Shown here in pieces: positions 21,665 to 33,621 of a stretch of DNA of 64,000 nucleotides. Every line of letters starts with the position of its first letter. Positions within the stretch are counted from its first letter, which is position 1. Both the position numbers and the translations under genes were made by a program. The stretch is from Symbiodinium kawagutii. Lineage: Eukaryota > Sar > Dinophyceae > Suessiales > Symbiodiniaceae. Location of the stretch: assembly GCA_009767595.1 (NCBI GenBank), contig VSDK01016681.1, positions 140,662-204,661 on the forward strand. Reading direction: 5' to 3'. A model generated the notes under the pieces. It worked only from the letters and a program-made list of their open reading frames with translations, was not told where the DNA came from and searched no databases.

Positions 21665-22026
21665 GTGGGTTTCTTAGCCAACAGATATTGGAGGTTATCT
21701 TCTCTTATGTTGGTCAATTTGTTTGAGAAACAGATGTTATATAATTATTCACCAATACAACCAGATATTGGTTATGTTCTCATCTATCTTTGATTAGCAG
21801 ATATTGGTTATTGGTGGTTATTGCATGGTGCCCTATGATTCGATTTTGTTTGGTTCACCTTGATGAATCAAAATCAACGGAATACACAAAAAGCGCCTTG
21901 ATGCCAGGAAAGCATCGTAAAGCGTGACGTATCATCATTCCTGGTTGGTGGTTTTACAGGGGTTATAGCCACTAGTAATGGTTAGTAATAGGGGATAGCA
22001 AGCAAAAAAAATATGGTTAAGTTCAA

Positions 22027-22121
22027 CTGGTTGGTGGTTTGATTGACATTGTTTCTTTTCCCTAGTGATTATTGACGAATGGTTGGTTGACTGTTTGTTT
22101 TCATAGGGGTCGAAACCTAGT
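22027..22121 (+). repeat. Family C element, diverged, with a partial copy upstream
   Basis: CTGGTTGGTGGTTTGATTGA, then TTCCCTAGTGATTATTGACG, ending in CATAGGGGTCGAAACC. A second left end (CTGGTTGGTGGTTTTACAGG) lies at 21942, so this may be a nested insertion. Confidence 0.55.
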
Positions 22122-22532
22122 GGATCATAGTGGTGATTTGTTATCAACAATAGTATGGCATAATGCTTAATTACTTATACTGTGTGAGCAACCATGTTGC
22201 TTCCTCATTGACCACTATTCTGAATTCTATTCTTATTGGCAACTTAGCGACAATTGACCGCCTTCAATCATCATCAGTACCAGCATGTGGCCTGATCGAT
22301 TTGTTGGCAGATGGTTGTGAACCTTTGATGATAGTCAATAAGAGAGTAGCCATCAGAAATCAAGGCAATGGTCATCATTTGTTATCAATGGTCATCAATA
22401 TAATATGATTAGCCATTAGTTAATCAGCATTAAGCAAACATCAACCAGTCGCCAACCGATGACTTACCAATCATCAACCATCAGTAGCTACTCGTTAAAC
22501 ATCATTTCTCTGAAAACCCACGATCAATCATG

Positions 22533-22716
22533 CAAGGTGGGCTCCCCAGTATTTATAAGTTGGGGTAGTTCATCCCTAGAACTGGTAGAAACCACTCAAA
22601 ATTGAGTTTGTTATTAACCAACAACTCTAGCTGTGGTGGGGTATAATTAACCTCGACTCTAAACTGGTAGTTAACCCAAGTTCAGTACTTACAACTATGG
22701 TTGGGGGCCCACCTTG
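22533..22716 (+). repeat. Family D inverted-repeat element, copy 1
   Basis: CAAGGTGGGCTCCCC at the left and GGGGGCCCACCTTG at the right, 184 bp apart. The interior has two CTGGTAG-centred segments also seen in copy 2 at 36397. Confidence 0.7.
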
Positions 22717-22764
22717 TGTCGATGTTGTACCTGCCTGAGCCTATCCCTGTTGCGCTGTGTCCAG

Positions 22765-22862
22765 GCGCATGACGATCAAGGGCGAGTGCCACCTTTGGTC
22801 CAAGCCGAGATGAGAGTCATGGAGAAGTGGCCCGGTGGTAGGCGATGGCTGAAAATGGCTGG
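22765..22862 (+). CDS. Candidate exon, unidentified gene
   Basis: After TGTGTCCAG (next base G), one frame gives AHDDQGRVPPLVQAEMRVME then KWPGGRRWLKMAG to a GTAGGA donor. Alternatively, keeping phase with the exon at 21540 gives W-RMTIKGECHLW to a GTCCAA donor. I cannot decide which frame is real. Confidence 0.45.
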
Positions 22863-22984
22863 GTAGGACTCGTGGATGTTGGTGGACGTTTGTCGTTTCC
22901 ACATGATTGGTTGTGTTTTGTTTCATTTTTTGTTGAATGTAGTTGGTTTCAATGCACTATGATTAATGTTGTGTGATGTACCCA

Positions 22985-23260
22985 AAGTATGTGTGTGTTT
23001 GCGTGCACGCATGCATGTGCAATTATAGGTACAAGTGTCCATGCGCATTTATGCAAACAAATAGTATGTATGTACGCATGCATGTATGTATGGACGTGTG
23101 TACGTATTTCTGCATGTATGTAGATGTGTTTGTACGCCTACGGGTGCATGTAGGTATTGATGTGTGCGACATGTGCATGTATGTGTATGTAGGTAGGTAG
23201 GTATTTAGGTGTATAGGCATAGATATGTATGTATTCATGGATTGTGCACAGGTGTATTGA
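22985..23260 (+). repeat. Degenerate ATGTATG/GCATGC microsatellite region
   Basis: Repeated TGTATGTA, GTGCATG and TAGGTAGG words. Confidence 0.6.
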
Positions 23261-23806
23261 AACGTGTTACAGTGCAACATAGCGCAATTTTCATCAATTT
23301 ACTATGTTTCTATGTATGTATGCGATGCGTGGATGCATGGAACAGTAGGCCTGTAGACTGAATGTACGGTACGCATTTAATCATGTATGGCAATGGTTTT
23401 GTTTCATGACATTTGCATATGCATTCATGCGCGTGTTGATGTACGCACACATCTCCAAATCTCCCCTCTGGCCAGCAGCTCATATCTTCCCTGTTTTGTG
23501 ATTCCAGGGTAAACCAACATGCTGTTATGGATCTATATATATATATAGTTCAATTTGTTTTTACATGTGTTGATAAATCCTACAGTTTTTGAAAACCTTA
23601 ACATACCGCCCAATGAACATGTGTTTTAAAGCTATACTTATGTTGGAGGATCATTGCAGGCGATATTCCAAACAGCTTGCTGCACCACTTGCGATGGTAT
23701 AACAACGGCTGTTCGTTACTGGGATGAGCATAGTGAAACCACATAACCATGCCATTTTTGTGGGGTCACCTTGGGGTCACCTACCATTATCAGCTGATGC
23801 TATGAT

Positions 23807-23894
23807 GGTAAACCAATGATCCTTAATCAATTAATGATTGCATAAACCAAAGATTCTTCGCAACTATTAATTGGTTAAGGATCATTGGTTTACC
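23807..23894. repeat. Hairpin with 28-bp arms
   Basis: GGTAAACCAATGATCCTTAA at 23807 onward pairs with its complement ending TTGGTTTACC at 23894; one mismatch in 28. Related CAATGATCC/GATCATTGG words recur to 24100, so this may be the core of a larger repeat. Confidence 0.8.
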
Positions 23895-24133
23895 GTGCAG
23901 GATCTTCGGTTAAGAATCTTTGGTTAAATTAAGCAGGTTCACTCAGCCAATGATCCTGGCTGATGAGTCAAGCTGCTTAATTTAACCAAGATCATTAACC
24001 AACATCATTGAACCAAGATCTTAATTTAGTTCTTTGGTTTAAATCAATTGGTTTAAATCCTGAATTTAATCAACTAAAGCAGGTTAACTCAGCCAATGAT
24101 TCTTCGCTCACTGGGATAACCTACCATCCCCAG

Positions 24134-24252
24134 CTTATCGCGTCCGTTCCAGCCCCGCAGCTGCCCCCGCGTGTGCGGCTCGCGTTTGCGAACGCCTAAG
24201 GTTCGGGGCTGGCACCAGCGTGGCCGGACTTCACGTGGATGCCTTGGAAGAG
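24134..24252 (+). CDS. Candidate exon, unidentified gene
   Basis: GC-rich island after CATCCCCAG. The frame with best composition reads YRVRSSPAAAPACAARVCER then LRFGAGTSVAGLHVDALEE to the donor GTCTTG; it could continue about 20 bp further. Two other frames are partly open. No family recognised. Confidence 0.45.
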
Positions 24253-24254
24253 GT

Positions 24255-24380
24255 CTTGCAACGCGGCTCAACTTGGGAAAACCATGGGATTTTCGAGGGA
24301 AACCATGGGAAACCATGGAAATGTAGGATTTTATAGGGAAAAGATGGTATAACCATGGATTTTTATAGGGAAAACCATGG
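24255..24380 (+). repeat. Short tandem repeat around GGGAAAACCATGGGATTTT
   Basis: Four diverged units of about 30 bp with GGGAAA, ACCATGG and ATTTTATAGGG words. Confidence 0.55.
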
Positions 24381-24400
24381 GATTATTGATGGTCAGCTGT

Positions 24401-24478
24401 GGTTGTTGGTGTGCTATATTGGTCAACTATGGTTCATGGTTTTAAAGGGGCTATAACCACTATAGCACGCCAACAACC
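24401..24478. repeat. Hairpin with 18-bp arms
   Basis: GGTTGTTGGTGTGCTATA pairs with TATAGCACGCCAACAACC (one mismatch) across a 42-base loop. Confidence 0.75.
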
Positions 24479-24602
24479 TCGGAAAATCCTGCATTTTTGG
24501 GACATCTCCGAACGAGAAAAAAATACCAAACCCATGGTTTGACATACCCCCGCGACGGTTGGGGGGATCGATTTCAGAGAGTGTCATTGCTGTCTCACTC
24601 AG

Positions 24603-24679
24603 GCTGCCATGTGGGTACGGTCACAAAAGCATACCCCAAAGCGCGGACAACCCCACGTCAAAAGTTGACAGCGTCGAAG
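24603..24679 (+). CDS. Candidate exon, unidentified gene
   Basis: Acceptor CTCACTCAG (next base G), frame LPCGYGHKSIPQSADNPTSK then VDSVE, ending at GAAG|GATCCA, a GA-type donor. Other frames are also open. Confidence 0.35.
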
Positions 24680-25050
24680 GATCCAAATATCCGAAGTTCT
24701 TTCCCTAAGAATTCCTGATCAAATCCAGACTAAGCCATGGTTTTCTTGCTTATTGTGAGGTATACTGGTTTTTGGTGATGGGGAATATATGGGTATGACG
24801 GCCCATTCTGACCATCACCCGCACGGGTGATGTTAATTTTCCAACAGATCAAGGTGGAAAAGCTGATCTGTGGATACTAGGTTCTCACCTGACTTATCCA
24901 ACAGATTATTGCTACATGCCAGGTGAAACCCCCCTGGAGTTCCAAACCCACCATGTCTTTGCCTGGGATGGGCAAGCACCCTGTGATGCTTTCCATGGGT
25001 TGCTCCATCAAGTCCCCACTGCTTGCGCTATGAATTCGTGCAGGCACCAG

Positions 25051-25160
25051 TGGCTATGGGTCAACATTAATCATCGATAAACTGGATAATAACCCACTAT
25101 AACAGAAGAAAACAATGGTTAGTGATGGTATACCAGGGTACAGGGTTTTGACCCACAGCC
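25051..25160 (+). repeat. Family A MITE-like element, copy 5
   Basis: TGGCTATGGGTCAACATTAA to GGGTTTTGACCCACAGCC; 110 bp. Confidence 0.8.
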
Positions 25161-25688
25161 GAGTTGGTGCCAGTTTGTATCTTCCTATGCGGCAACCAGT
25201 TGTCCCCTCTGTGTTCTAACGTTTTTGTTGCTGTTTGGATTGTGGACAAATGCAGAACATTGACCATAAGACTTGCCGAGAATGGATTTGGATTGCTAGC
25301 GTTCGCGCTTATTGAGCTACAATGCAGATTGATCTAGTTGTAGCTGGAAGAAACAAACTACTTAGATGCCTTGGTTTGATGCCTTTGTTGCTGAGCCACA
25401 TGGATGGTTCAGAAAAATATGTCCCAGAAATGGTGGGAAAATCAGTAGGAGATCCCTCAAATTGCTGGTTAAAGCAAGTCTTTCCAACATTTATTTTTGT
25501 TGGCCCAACCCAGTGATTGTCGGTTATAATCACTATTTACCACTATAATCATTGACAACCATTACTACCCACCATGATTAGCCGAGGTCATAAAACATCA
25601 ACACAGTGAGAAAAAACCTTGTCCACACCCACGCGCTGATTTTCCATGGCTAGAAACTACATAGGTAGCCACACGCTGAAGCTCCTAG

Positions 25689-25756
25689 GTATGTCCTGTT
25701 TCATCGCACTGGACGACATGCTGAAATTCATGCCATCGACTTGCGCCTTGGATGAA
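25689..25756 (+). CDS. Candidate exon, unidentified gene
   Basis: After AAGCTCCTAG (next base G): MSCFIALDDMLKFMPSTCAL then DE to a GTTAGA donor; the frame remains open a further 27 bp. The ATG is probably internal. No family recognised. Confidence 0.42.
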
Positions 25757-26089
25757 GTTAGAGGGCCGCGCCAACTTTGATGTCGCAGGATTCGCCGGTT
25801 GAAGGTTCATAGGCCAACCATATTGGAAACCACTATTTTCCATCTTGATCGACCACTAGTTAGCCACCATTCACCACCACTTACTACTAACCATGAAGTA
25901 ACCACACATATTACGCACTATGAACCATTAGCTGAACATTCTTAATTACCACTGGTTGAATAAGTTGAATAACCATTCAAAAACCATTGAATGACCCTTG
26001 AATATAGAGTAACCGCGAAAAAACATGCGCATATTCACCATTCATATAACATTCATATTCCCTACCTTTCCTGTGTTTCCTTAGGGTAG

Positions 26090-26314
26090 CTCTCCCGGCC
26101 CCAGGGTGTCCCCAGGGTGTCCCTCCCGGTGAGGCGTGACGAGTTGGGTCAGCTGTTGCACGTGCTGCGTTTGCCCGACCTGGACTCGGCGGATGGCAGC
26201 GAAGCGGACCATGACGTGGTGTGCCGTGGCCCCGTTGTGATGGCGGGCCGTGGGGGGGCCCCGTGGCGCATGATGCGCCAAGGACGGTGGTTGACGGTGA
26301 GCACCACCAAGCAG
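26090..26314 (+). CDS. Candidate exon, unidentified gene (largest unassigned exon)
   Basis: Exactly 75 codons from acceptor TTAGGGTAG to CAG|GTGAGT, the best donor in the window. It reads LSRPQGVPRVSLPVRRDELG, QLLHVLRLPDLDSADGSEAD, HDVVCRGPVVMAGRGGAPWR, then MMRQGRWLTVSTTKQ. It is 66% GC with a strong third-position GC bias. Composition suggests a folded domain, but no family motif is recognised. Confidence 0.6.
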
Positions 26315-27811
26315 GTGAGTGATGACTTCAGAATGGTTTGGCAATGATCAGTTTGATGGGAATTCGATGGTTGATTGATGGCTGTTGGTTGGTTAGTGAT
26401 GGCTTGAGAAGCCCAAGGCTTCCACTTTCCATGAGAACCGGGAATCAGCTGGCTTGAGAATGGTTTGGGAAAGATCAGTTCAATGGTTGATGGTTGCTTG
26501 GTGTTTGATTCGTGGTTAGATGAGGGTTGCTTGATGGCTAGTTCGTGGTGAACAATGGTTGGTTGAATGGTTCATGTAATGGCTGAGTAGTGGCTGAAGA
26601 TGGTTTGCAAGAGTGGACAGTCTAATGGTTCGTCACAAATGTATTGCACCCTGCATTCATCGATATCAACCAATTTTATCGTAGCATATAATCTGTGGAA
26701 CCTTTCTGACAGTTGATGCTTGTGAATGGTGAGTCGAATGGTTCTTTTGACTGTTCATGATCATTAGTGACTATCGATGAAGGCCAATGAGGGTGAGTGT
26801 AAGAGATGCAATGCTTGAAAGTGAACACCGGCGAAGAGTTCAGTTCCCCCTAAAAAAGCAAGTATATATCCTCAAATGAGTGGGAAGAATGGAAGATCTA
26901 TTCCAACCAAGCAACCCAAGTCCACCAGCCTGTGTTCCAACTTCTAATGTGGGTCATGTTTTTTCTTACACATTCACTGCAAGAGATTGTAATACCTTTA
27001 GGTGATGTCTATAGGCTATATCCAGGCTATCACTGTGTAGATACGCCCATATGTTCATATAGCATATGCACGTATATACACTTAGTTTGTATTAAAACAT
27101 GATACCATCATGAACATTCACACTTACTTAACTCACTTTTGCCACTCAAATCTCCTGGTTAACCACTATTGTTAACATCATGGTTATAAACCCTATTCGT
27201 GCTGATCTTATCATGGTCAGTACTGACTACCAACCCGGAGATGTATAACCATGCAGTAGTTATCAGTCCATGAAAGGTTATAACCAGTAAATATCAGGTA
27301 ATTACTGGGTACTATTTATTTATCTATTACTAACCAGTCGTTATATATGGTGACTATATATCATGTATATCATTTATTATGTAACTATACTGGTACCTAT
27401 CAGGCAATGTTACAACCTTTACCTAATAATTACTGGTAGAACCACTAGTTTTGAGGTTAGTACCAGTAGTTAGCAGTAGTCATTTATTACGAAGCTCATT
27501 ACCAAGTATTGGTTACTAACCATTACCATTTCTGGTTGCTATTACCATTATTGGTTACTATTACAAACCATTACTGGTTACAAATAATAGTTAGTATGGT
27601 TTATAAATATTACTGGATAGTATGGTTTATTATTATCATTAGTATATGGTGGTTTCTCAAAATGGAGGTACCCCCAAATCATCCAATATCAATCATATAT
27701 AGTAATAAACCATCCATTTTTTGGATCCTCCATTGTGAGAACCCCCCTGTGGTTACCATTACTAACCATTACTGGTTACCTTACATCAGTCGTTCCATGA
27801 AAGTCTGGCAG
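26315..27811. repeat. Intron-like stretch, TGATGG and TTACTGGTTAC low complexity
   Basis: 26340-26620 repeats GATGGTTGATGG/GAATGGTT words. 27180-27640 is built from TTACTGGTTAC, ACCATTACTAACC and TATATGG words. A family B element closes the stretch. Confidence 0.6.
27647..27748 (+). repeat. Family B MITE-like element
   Basis: TGGTGGTTTCTCAAAATGGA, core CCCCCAAATCATCCAATATC, right end CATTGTGAGAACCCCCC; 102 bp. Confidence 0.75.
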
Positions 27812-27889
27812 CTGCCTGTGGTGCTCACTCAGGTGGGGTGCCTTGACCAGTTGGCATCCGCCGTCCATTCGCAGGCGACCCGTCGTTGG
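27812..27889 (+). CDS. Candidate exon, unidentified gene
   Basis: 26 codons between acceptor GTCTGGCAG and TGG|GTAAGG: LPVVLTQVGCLDQLASAVHS then QATRRW. Both splice sites are good and the frame is clean. No family recognised. Confidence 0.55.
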
Positions 27890-28518
27890 GTAAGGGGTGC
27901 CTGTCGACGGCCAGCCATTGGACATGGGATATGACCCTCACTTTGCTGGCGAAAATTTGAAGCAGCATATTTTTTCGGGAATCAGTTGGTTGCAACCAGG
28001 AGTGGGTAGCAAACTGTTTCTTGTTATGGGATCTTGTTCCGTTTCTTTTTTCACCAGGACACCCCATCCTCAAGAAGTTGATTACGGGCCGTACAGCTTA
28101 GCCTAGTAAGGATGATCAGTCCACACCAGGATACTCCACACACACAAGAAACCATGCAGGTCATGGTGTGAAGGACAACCTATTCTCAGCATGATGTCGA
28201 CAATCATCAACCCAGGTGAAAAATCAACCATTCTCAGCAACCATTCTCATCAGAAGCCACCGGTAAGCAGGATGACTATTGACCATGCTGAACCAGTCTT
28301 TATCATGCTCAATAGAGGATGATTTGGTTCAGCATGGCTTTAACAGTGTTGACCAATAAAATGGTCTTAGCAAAAAAAATATGAAATACCTCAAAAAAAC
28401 AGATCAAATTAACATATAGAAAATTTAGTTGCTTGGTGTTAACAAATAAAATCAACGTCGCCAACCATTTCAACCATGGGACCCGCAACGTCAACCATGG
28501 TTGCCACCAAGGCCGCAG

Positions 28519-28599
28519 TTGCTGGTTGCCACACGTACACCTGCCAAGGCCGAAGGGTTGCGGGCCGTTGTCAGCAAGGGTCCATGCGCATCGTGGATG
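28519..28599 (+). CDS. Candidate exon, unidentified gene
   Basis: After AGGCCGCAG: LLVATRTPAKAEGLRAVVSK then GPCASWM to a GTTTGA donor. An alternative frame (MVATKAAVAGCHTYTCQGRR...) is also open. Confidence 0.42.
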
Positions 28600-28628
28600 G
28601 TTTGAACACAATAGTTGTCAATAACAAA

Positions 28629-28690
28629 CTGGTTTGTGGTTTGATTGACATGTTCTATTTTCCCTAATAACTATTGACAAATGGTTGTCA
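28629..28690 (+). repeat. Family C element, left part only
   Basis: CTGGTTTGTGGTTTGATTGA followed by TTTTCCCTAATAACTATTGA; no right end. Confidence 0.5.
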
Positions 28691-29217
28691 ATAACAAATG
28701 TGTGATGTTAATAACTTCCACCTTGTTTGCTTGTCTATGGTTACAAGTTGTAAATGCCAAAACATGTTGATGAGATTGAGATTTCAATGATGAATGACGA
28801 CTAAGGATCAACTACCAATCAGACAAGACAATTCAATCAGAACGATTGGTTACTCATCTTTTGAGTTTATCATAAGCTGTTAGAGCATTGCCTTCATAAA
28901 GCAATGTCTTTAGCTTGACCGCATTCATGTCTTGGCACTAGGCATTCGGTTAATCAGTGGTTCACAGTCTGTTGCTGTCAGCAGCATTTGGTTAACCAAC
29001 CACTTTGGTTGAATGAAGCAGTTGTCATTAAGATCAATCACCATTAACGACTATTGGTTCGTGAACAAACCAAGCGATGCTTCATCAAGTAGTGAAGTAG
29101 CCATGTATAGTTTAGTCGAGGTCAAACTACAAATGGTTGATTAGCTGACCAATGGTCAAGCAACTAATCAAGTGGAGTGGTCATTAAGACCAGCAGCTGC
29201 ATCCTCTACATCTCCAG

Positions 29218-29294
29218 GGCATCATGGGATCACCGAGGGGATCAGCAGATCCAAGCCATGGTGGTTCCATGGTGGATGCCAAAACTCGACTGCT
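29218..29294 (+). CDS. Candidate exon, unidentified gene
   Basis: Acceptor ACATCTCCAG (next base G), frame ASWDHRGDQQIQAMVVPWWM then PKLDC to a GTAAGC donor. A family B element starts 18 bp after the donor. Confidence 0.45.
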
Positions 29295-29311
29295 GTAAGC
29301 AGCAGCTATAT

Positions 29312-29497
29312 GGGTGGTTTCTCAAGCCATAGGGAACCCCAAAGTGATGGTTGGCTTATTAGGGTATGATGCCCAACAAGAATGGTTGATAATGGGGGGA
29401 AATAGCTCACAATACTGGTAAAACAATCACTATTTGATTCACAACTGTAAAGGGTTCACAAACTGGAATTGTACCCTGGCTCTTCGAGAAACCATCA
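29312..29497 (-). repeat. Family B element, inverted
   Basis: GGGTGGTTTCTCAAGCC at the left and GGCTCTTCGAGAAACCATCA at the right; 186 bp. Confidence 0.6.
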
Positions 29498-30144
29498 TAA
29501 ATGTCTTCAAAACTGAAACTGCGATACTAGAGTAGCCATATATAGCTGAGCCACCATAGTGACCATCAACCATTAAAACCAATGGTGATACAGAGCTGCA
29601 ACGCATGCTGGAAGTACTAGCTGGTTATGCAAGCTAATAAACCAACTATTTAGTGGTAGAAATAGCTTGCAAGTTTCATATCATGACCAAGCATTCTAGT
29701 TATGTACCTGGCAATGTTTTGATGAAGCCGAATTGACAATATTTGGACATGTTTTGACTATGAGCTATTGGTGGTAAAAATAGCGAATCGCCATAGCTTG
29801 GTGATAATCACAAGTATTATCGCTTAGATAGCTTCTGTCTCACGGATGATCACTAATTGATAAATGACTTAAAGACCCTTGATTTATCTTGTGATTGTTC
29901 TGGGTATGATCCTTCTATTCACTGGTATGTATTCCAGCTATGCAGCTGATTGTCCAGTATATGAATCTATATAATTGTCCTATAACCCTTGATTTACCTT
30001 TTGATTGTTCCATTCCAGTTATTGATCAAAGGTACTTATGGATCAAAACCTAGTGATGATCATCCTAATCAATCATTCTAATCAATTCATTTCCATTCTA
30101 ATTATCATCGACAATCGCTAATGAACCATTTCCATTCAGTCTAC

Positions 30145-32752
30145 GGTGAGCAAACATGGCAATGGAAAATCCACCGTAAATGGATGATTTCCTAGGGTTT
30201 TTCTAACAAAATGGATACCCCTTAACATGACCCCATATAAAATGAGGGGGGTCAAGCTATGGTATAAAATGAATATATATGGAAAAGCTGGGGGTCGCAC
30301 AGGTCATTTCATAGGGTGTAGACGTTCAAAATCCATTTTATATACACCCCTTTGGTGGGTTGGACCATTCATTTTATAGGCAGCCATGTTGCTTGTTGAT
30401 GAACAAGCCAATTTCCTTATAAAATCAGCAGTGTTGTCCCAACAGCTCATCAATATAAAATCAAAGGGATGGACCATCCCTGTGCCGAACCGGGGGGGTG
30501 GCCCCCTTGATTCTATAGACATAAAATGCGTAAACGGGGGGTACGACCCCCAGCTGCATATAAAACAGGAGGCCCAACCCCTTATGCGCATATGAAATGA
30601 AATTGCCATAGCTTTTTTAAACCAGGCGGTTATCCCCCAAAAAAATATTGACTTTAAACAATCAGAGAGAGACATCCCCATATTTCATACTTGATAATCC
30701 TTGATATGCCTGGGGCCAAGGTAAGTAAATCTTACTCGGTTTGGCTTGCACGCGCTCAAGCATCGTCATCGCTTTCTCGCTGTTGCGCCCACAGGTATGT
30801 CATGATTTGTCCATGTTCTTTCCCCTGGCAGTCGGAAATCGTAGCACCATGGTTTTTGATGCGCTGTTGTCATTTCATCCAACTTTCATCAGCTTCCCCA
30901 CTGCAGCGTTTACTACTGCAAATTCAAGAATGGAAAAAACAACATTCATCAAACAACTTCAAAAAACGACATCAGAGATTCAGGTATCACCACGCAGCAC
31001 TTTTCAATACCTTTCACATCATCTGAAACACTTTACAGGCGTACACAAACTTGGGATTTTTTTGGGGAACAAAATCCTGACAAACTGAGCGTGGATAAAG
31101 GTGATTCAAAATGGATACAGTTGGATATACATTCATGGCTAATATTGTATATATATATATATATCAATTTGTCTCACGTCGCATCACTATGCTGCAGCTC
31201 AATGTGCATGCCGTGCCTCACACCAACCCTGGATGAATCGAAAGAAGAGCTGTCTGCAATGGCCTATGGCCAAGCTATGGCTGTGTAGGGGGTCACCTCC
31301 CTTCATTTTATAGAAGTAGGGCCCTGCTCCAAGTTGCATTTTTACTCCTGCTGGTCATTTTTGTGTTTGAATCATTCACATTTCCAACATTTGCATTCTG
31401 CAATATTCTGCTCCTTTCGTTCCTTTCTCTTAGCACTAGTTTTCTTAATGCTTGGAACTGTGGGCGAAATGGAAAAAACCCGATGTTCTGAACTTGAGAA
31501 AACCGGTTTGCAATGGCCTATGACCAAGCTATGGCTGTGTACGGGGTCACCCCCATCATGTTAGAGAGTGTAGAAATGGGGCCTTCAAATTTTGGATGAA
31601 TTGCGTCAGCACAACTAACAATCAATAAGATTCAAGAAAAATTGTTTGTGAATATATGTGATGTGTTTGACATGTTTTTACCGCTAGTCTTCGCTTTCTA
31701 TAAAATGACAGGGGGTATCCCCATTCCCCAGACAGCCACCTGTGCAACCAGGTGCACCCAATCCTCTCTATAAAACCAATGGCTGTCTATAAAACCATAC
31801 CTGTCTATAGAACCAGGGGCTTCCATCCCCAAATCCCAAATATATAAACCGTTTGATTGAGCCCCTGGTCACTCCCCATTCTATAGAAGGGGTTCGGTAC
31901 CCCCCCGATGGACACCTTCTATATTTCAATACATTTCTGACAGGTGTTGTTTATTCATGTTTATTCCCTATGGAAGTGTCATTCTATACAGTAACCATCC
32001 ATATAAACATTCATAAACCATGGGGCAGGCTTTATCTTTCATTACTGTACCCCAGGGAGTGTCATTTTATAGAATTATTTCATGTTGTTTCGATGAATCA
32101 TGAAGAAAGAAAGCGATGGCTTTCATCTGAACTTGTTTCATCAAAAACCCATATTTCATGAATCTTAATTCTAATTATGATTACAGTATTTGATATTATT
32201 TGCAATTTGTATCATTATGATGTATTAAATATCGGTAGATTATTCTAGTATATTCTTTTATGTTCTATTATTTTGTTCTATAAAAGTATTTCAATTTGAA
32301 ACGGGTTGTAGCAGGATGCATGGGATTGCTTTGACTCAAGTATCAAAGAAATTATATATAAAAGTCCGTTTTATAGATAGAATAGAATGCTGTCTTTGAC
32401 AGCCCAGCCGCAAACATTCGGAAACCAACTCTGACAATTTCCGATCCGTGCGACTACATTCGCACGGATTTCGTGTTAATTTTCCTTAGTTGTCCGTACG
32501 GAAACTTCTTCAGCGATCCGTTAGAATCCGTACGGATCCGTTACGGAAAATCTCCTTTGTGCTCCCAACTTGTTTTAGGGGGTCAGCCGCCTCATTTTAT
32601 AAAGTGCCTCTTTACCTCTGGACATAGCCATTTTATATGCAATTGCCTCTGGACTAGCCGTTCTATAGCTATAAAATCTCAAGAAGGACCCCCTGGGGGG
32701 TATGTTAAGGGGTATCAAAATGGTGGATTTTCGATTGCCATGTTAGTTCACC
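30145..32752. mobile_element. 2.6-kb inverted-repeat-bounded element rich in TTTTATAG motifs
   Basis: Left end GGTGAGCAAACATGGCAATGG (first bases) at 30145-30175 matches the inverted right end at 32722-32752. The match resumes inside, with GATACCCCTTAACAT at both ends. The interior holds at least 15 copies of TTTTATAG or its complement CTATAAAA, often next to G- or C-runs that can pair (e.g. GGGGGTACGACCCCC near 30536). It also has a duplicated segment, CAAGCTATGGCTGTGTA, at 31269 and 31524. No transposase-like frame is visible; the open minus frame at 30304-30681 follows the repeat units and looks fortuitous. Probably a non-autonomous DNA transposon, or a satellite-like unit carried by one. 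Confidence 0.6.
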
Positions 32753-32786
32753 AGAGGGTAACTGACCTTCAATTCATCCCTGCGGG

Positions 32787-32877
32787 ATGACTGACGAATC
32801 AGCTGCAGCGGAGGTCTTTTCCTTCGATTTGCCCATGCTCAGTTCCTTGGCGCAGCCGGGCCAAGCTACTGAAACCA
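32787..32877 (+). CDS. Weak coding-like segment starting with ATG
   Basis: MTDESAAAEVFSFDLPMLSS then LAQPGQATET, followed by GTCGTG. It could be a first exon or an exon starting at the internal CTGCAG acceptor (32807). Weak. Confidence 0.25.
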
Positions 32878-33147
32878 GTCGTGAAGAACCTGTTAAGCTG
32901 GTTGATTCATCAACCTGTTAAGCTGTCAATTGGTTACAGTAGCGGTTAAGTGAATCAACCTGTTAGTTGTTTTCAGAACCTGTGAAGCTACTTCATCGAA
33001 GTGCTAACCAACTGTTGATTAAACTGTCCAGCCGCTCAGGTGAAGAACCAAAAACAAACTTAGGCTACTGCTAGTTTTGCTGGTAGCCTAGGCGACCTGC
33101 ATTGTGGTCGACTTTTGGAACTTTTTTGTAAATGAAATCTGTTGCAG

Positions 33148-33214
33148 GATTTGATGTCATGGTTGTTTCGGGGAAGGCAAGCCAAGGTCCCTCTCCTTGA
33201 CGAAGTTGAGAATG
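33148..33214 (+). CDS. Candidate exon, unidentified gene
   Basis: After CTGTTGCAG (next base G): DLMSWLFRGRQAKVPLLDEV then EN to a GTGAAT donor. The frame stays open beyond the donor. Confidence 0.42.
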
Positions 33215-33503
33215 GTGAATTCATTTTGTATCGCTATGCTTTACCCAATTTTAGAATGAGAGAGACGGATCTACATTGAAATCTAGTTCTAGTGCATACT
33301 ATCTTATAACTCACCAATTCGCATCGTTTGCATTGCTAGTCGTAACTAACAAAAAAGTGAATTGGTGAAAGTACCAGGTGGATTCTTTGCGTATCCATCA
33401 ACTGACTTATTGGTATTGGGTGTTTCCATGTGTTTCCACGCGTTTTCCGGTTGTTTCCCATATGTTTTCCATCTGGGTTTCACTACTTTTGGACAAACCC
33501 ATA

Positions 33504-33621
33504 TGGCAGTGGGTCAGTTGACCCTGTACCCCTGGTTCCCCTATCATGAACCATTGTTTCCTATGAGTTTGTTGGTTATTATCCCCCATGATTGGTTGGT
33601 TAATGTTGACCCAGCTTGCCA
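33504..33621 (-). repeat. Family A MITE-like element, copy 6, inverted
   Basis: TGGCAGTGGGTCAGTTGACC to TGTTGACCCAGCTTGCCA; the GTACCCCTGGTTCCCC core reads in reverse. CATAT-like flanks. Confidence 0.75.

Noticed and set aside
30304-30681. 125-codon minus frame inside the 2.6-kb element
   Set aside because: Its sequence follows the repeated TTTTATAG/G-run units; no protein character.
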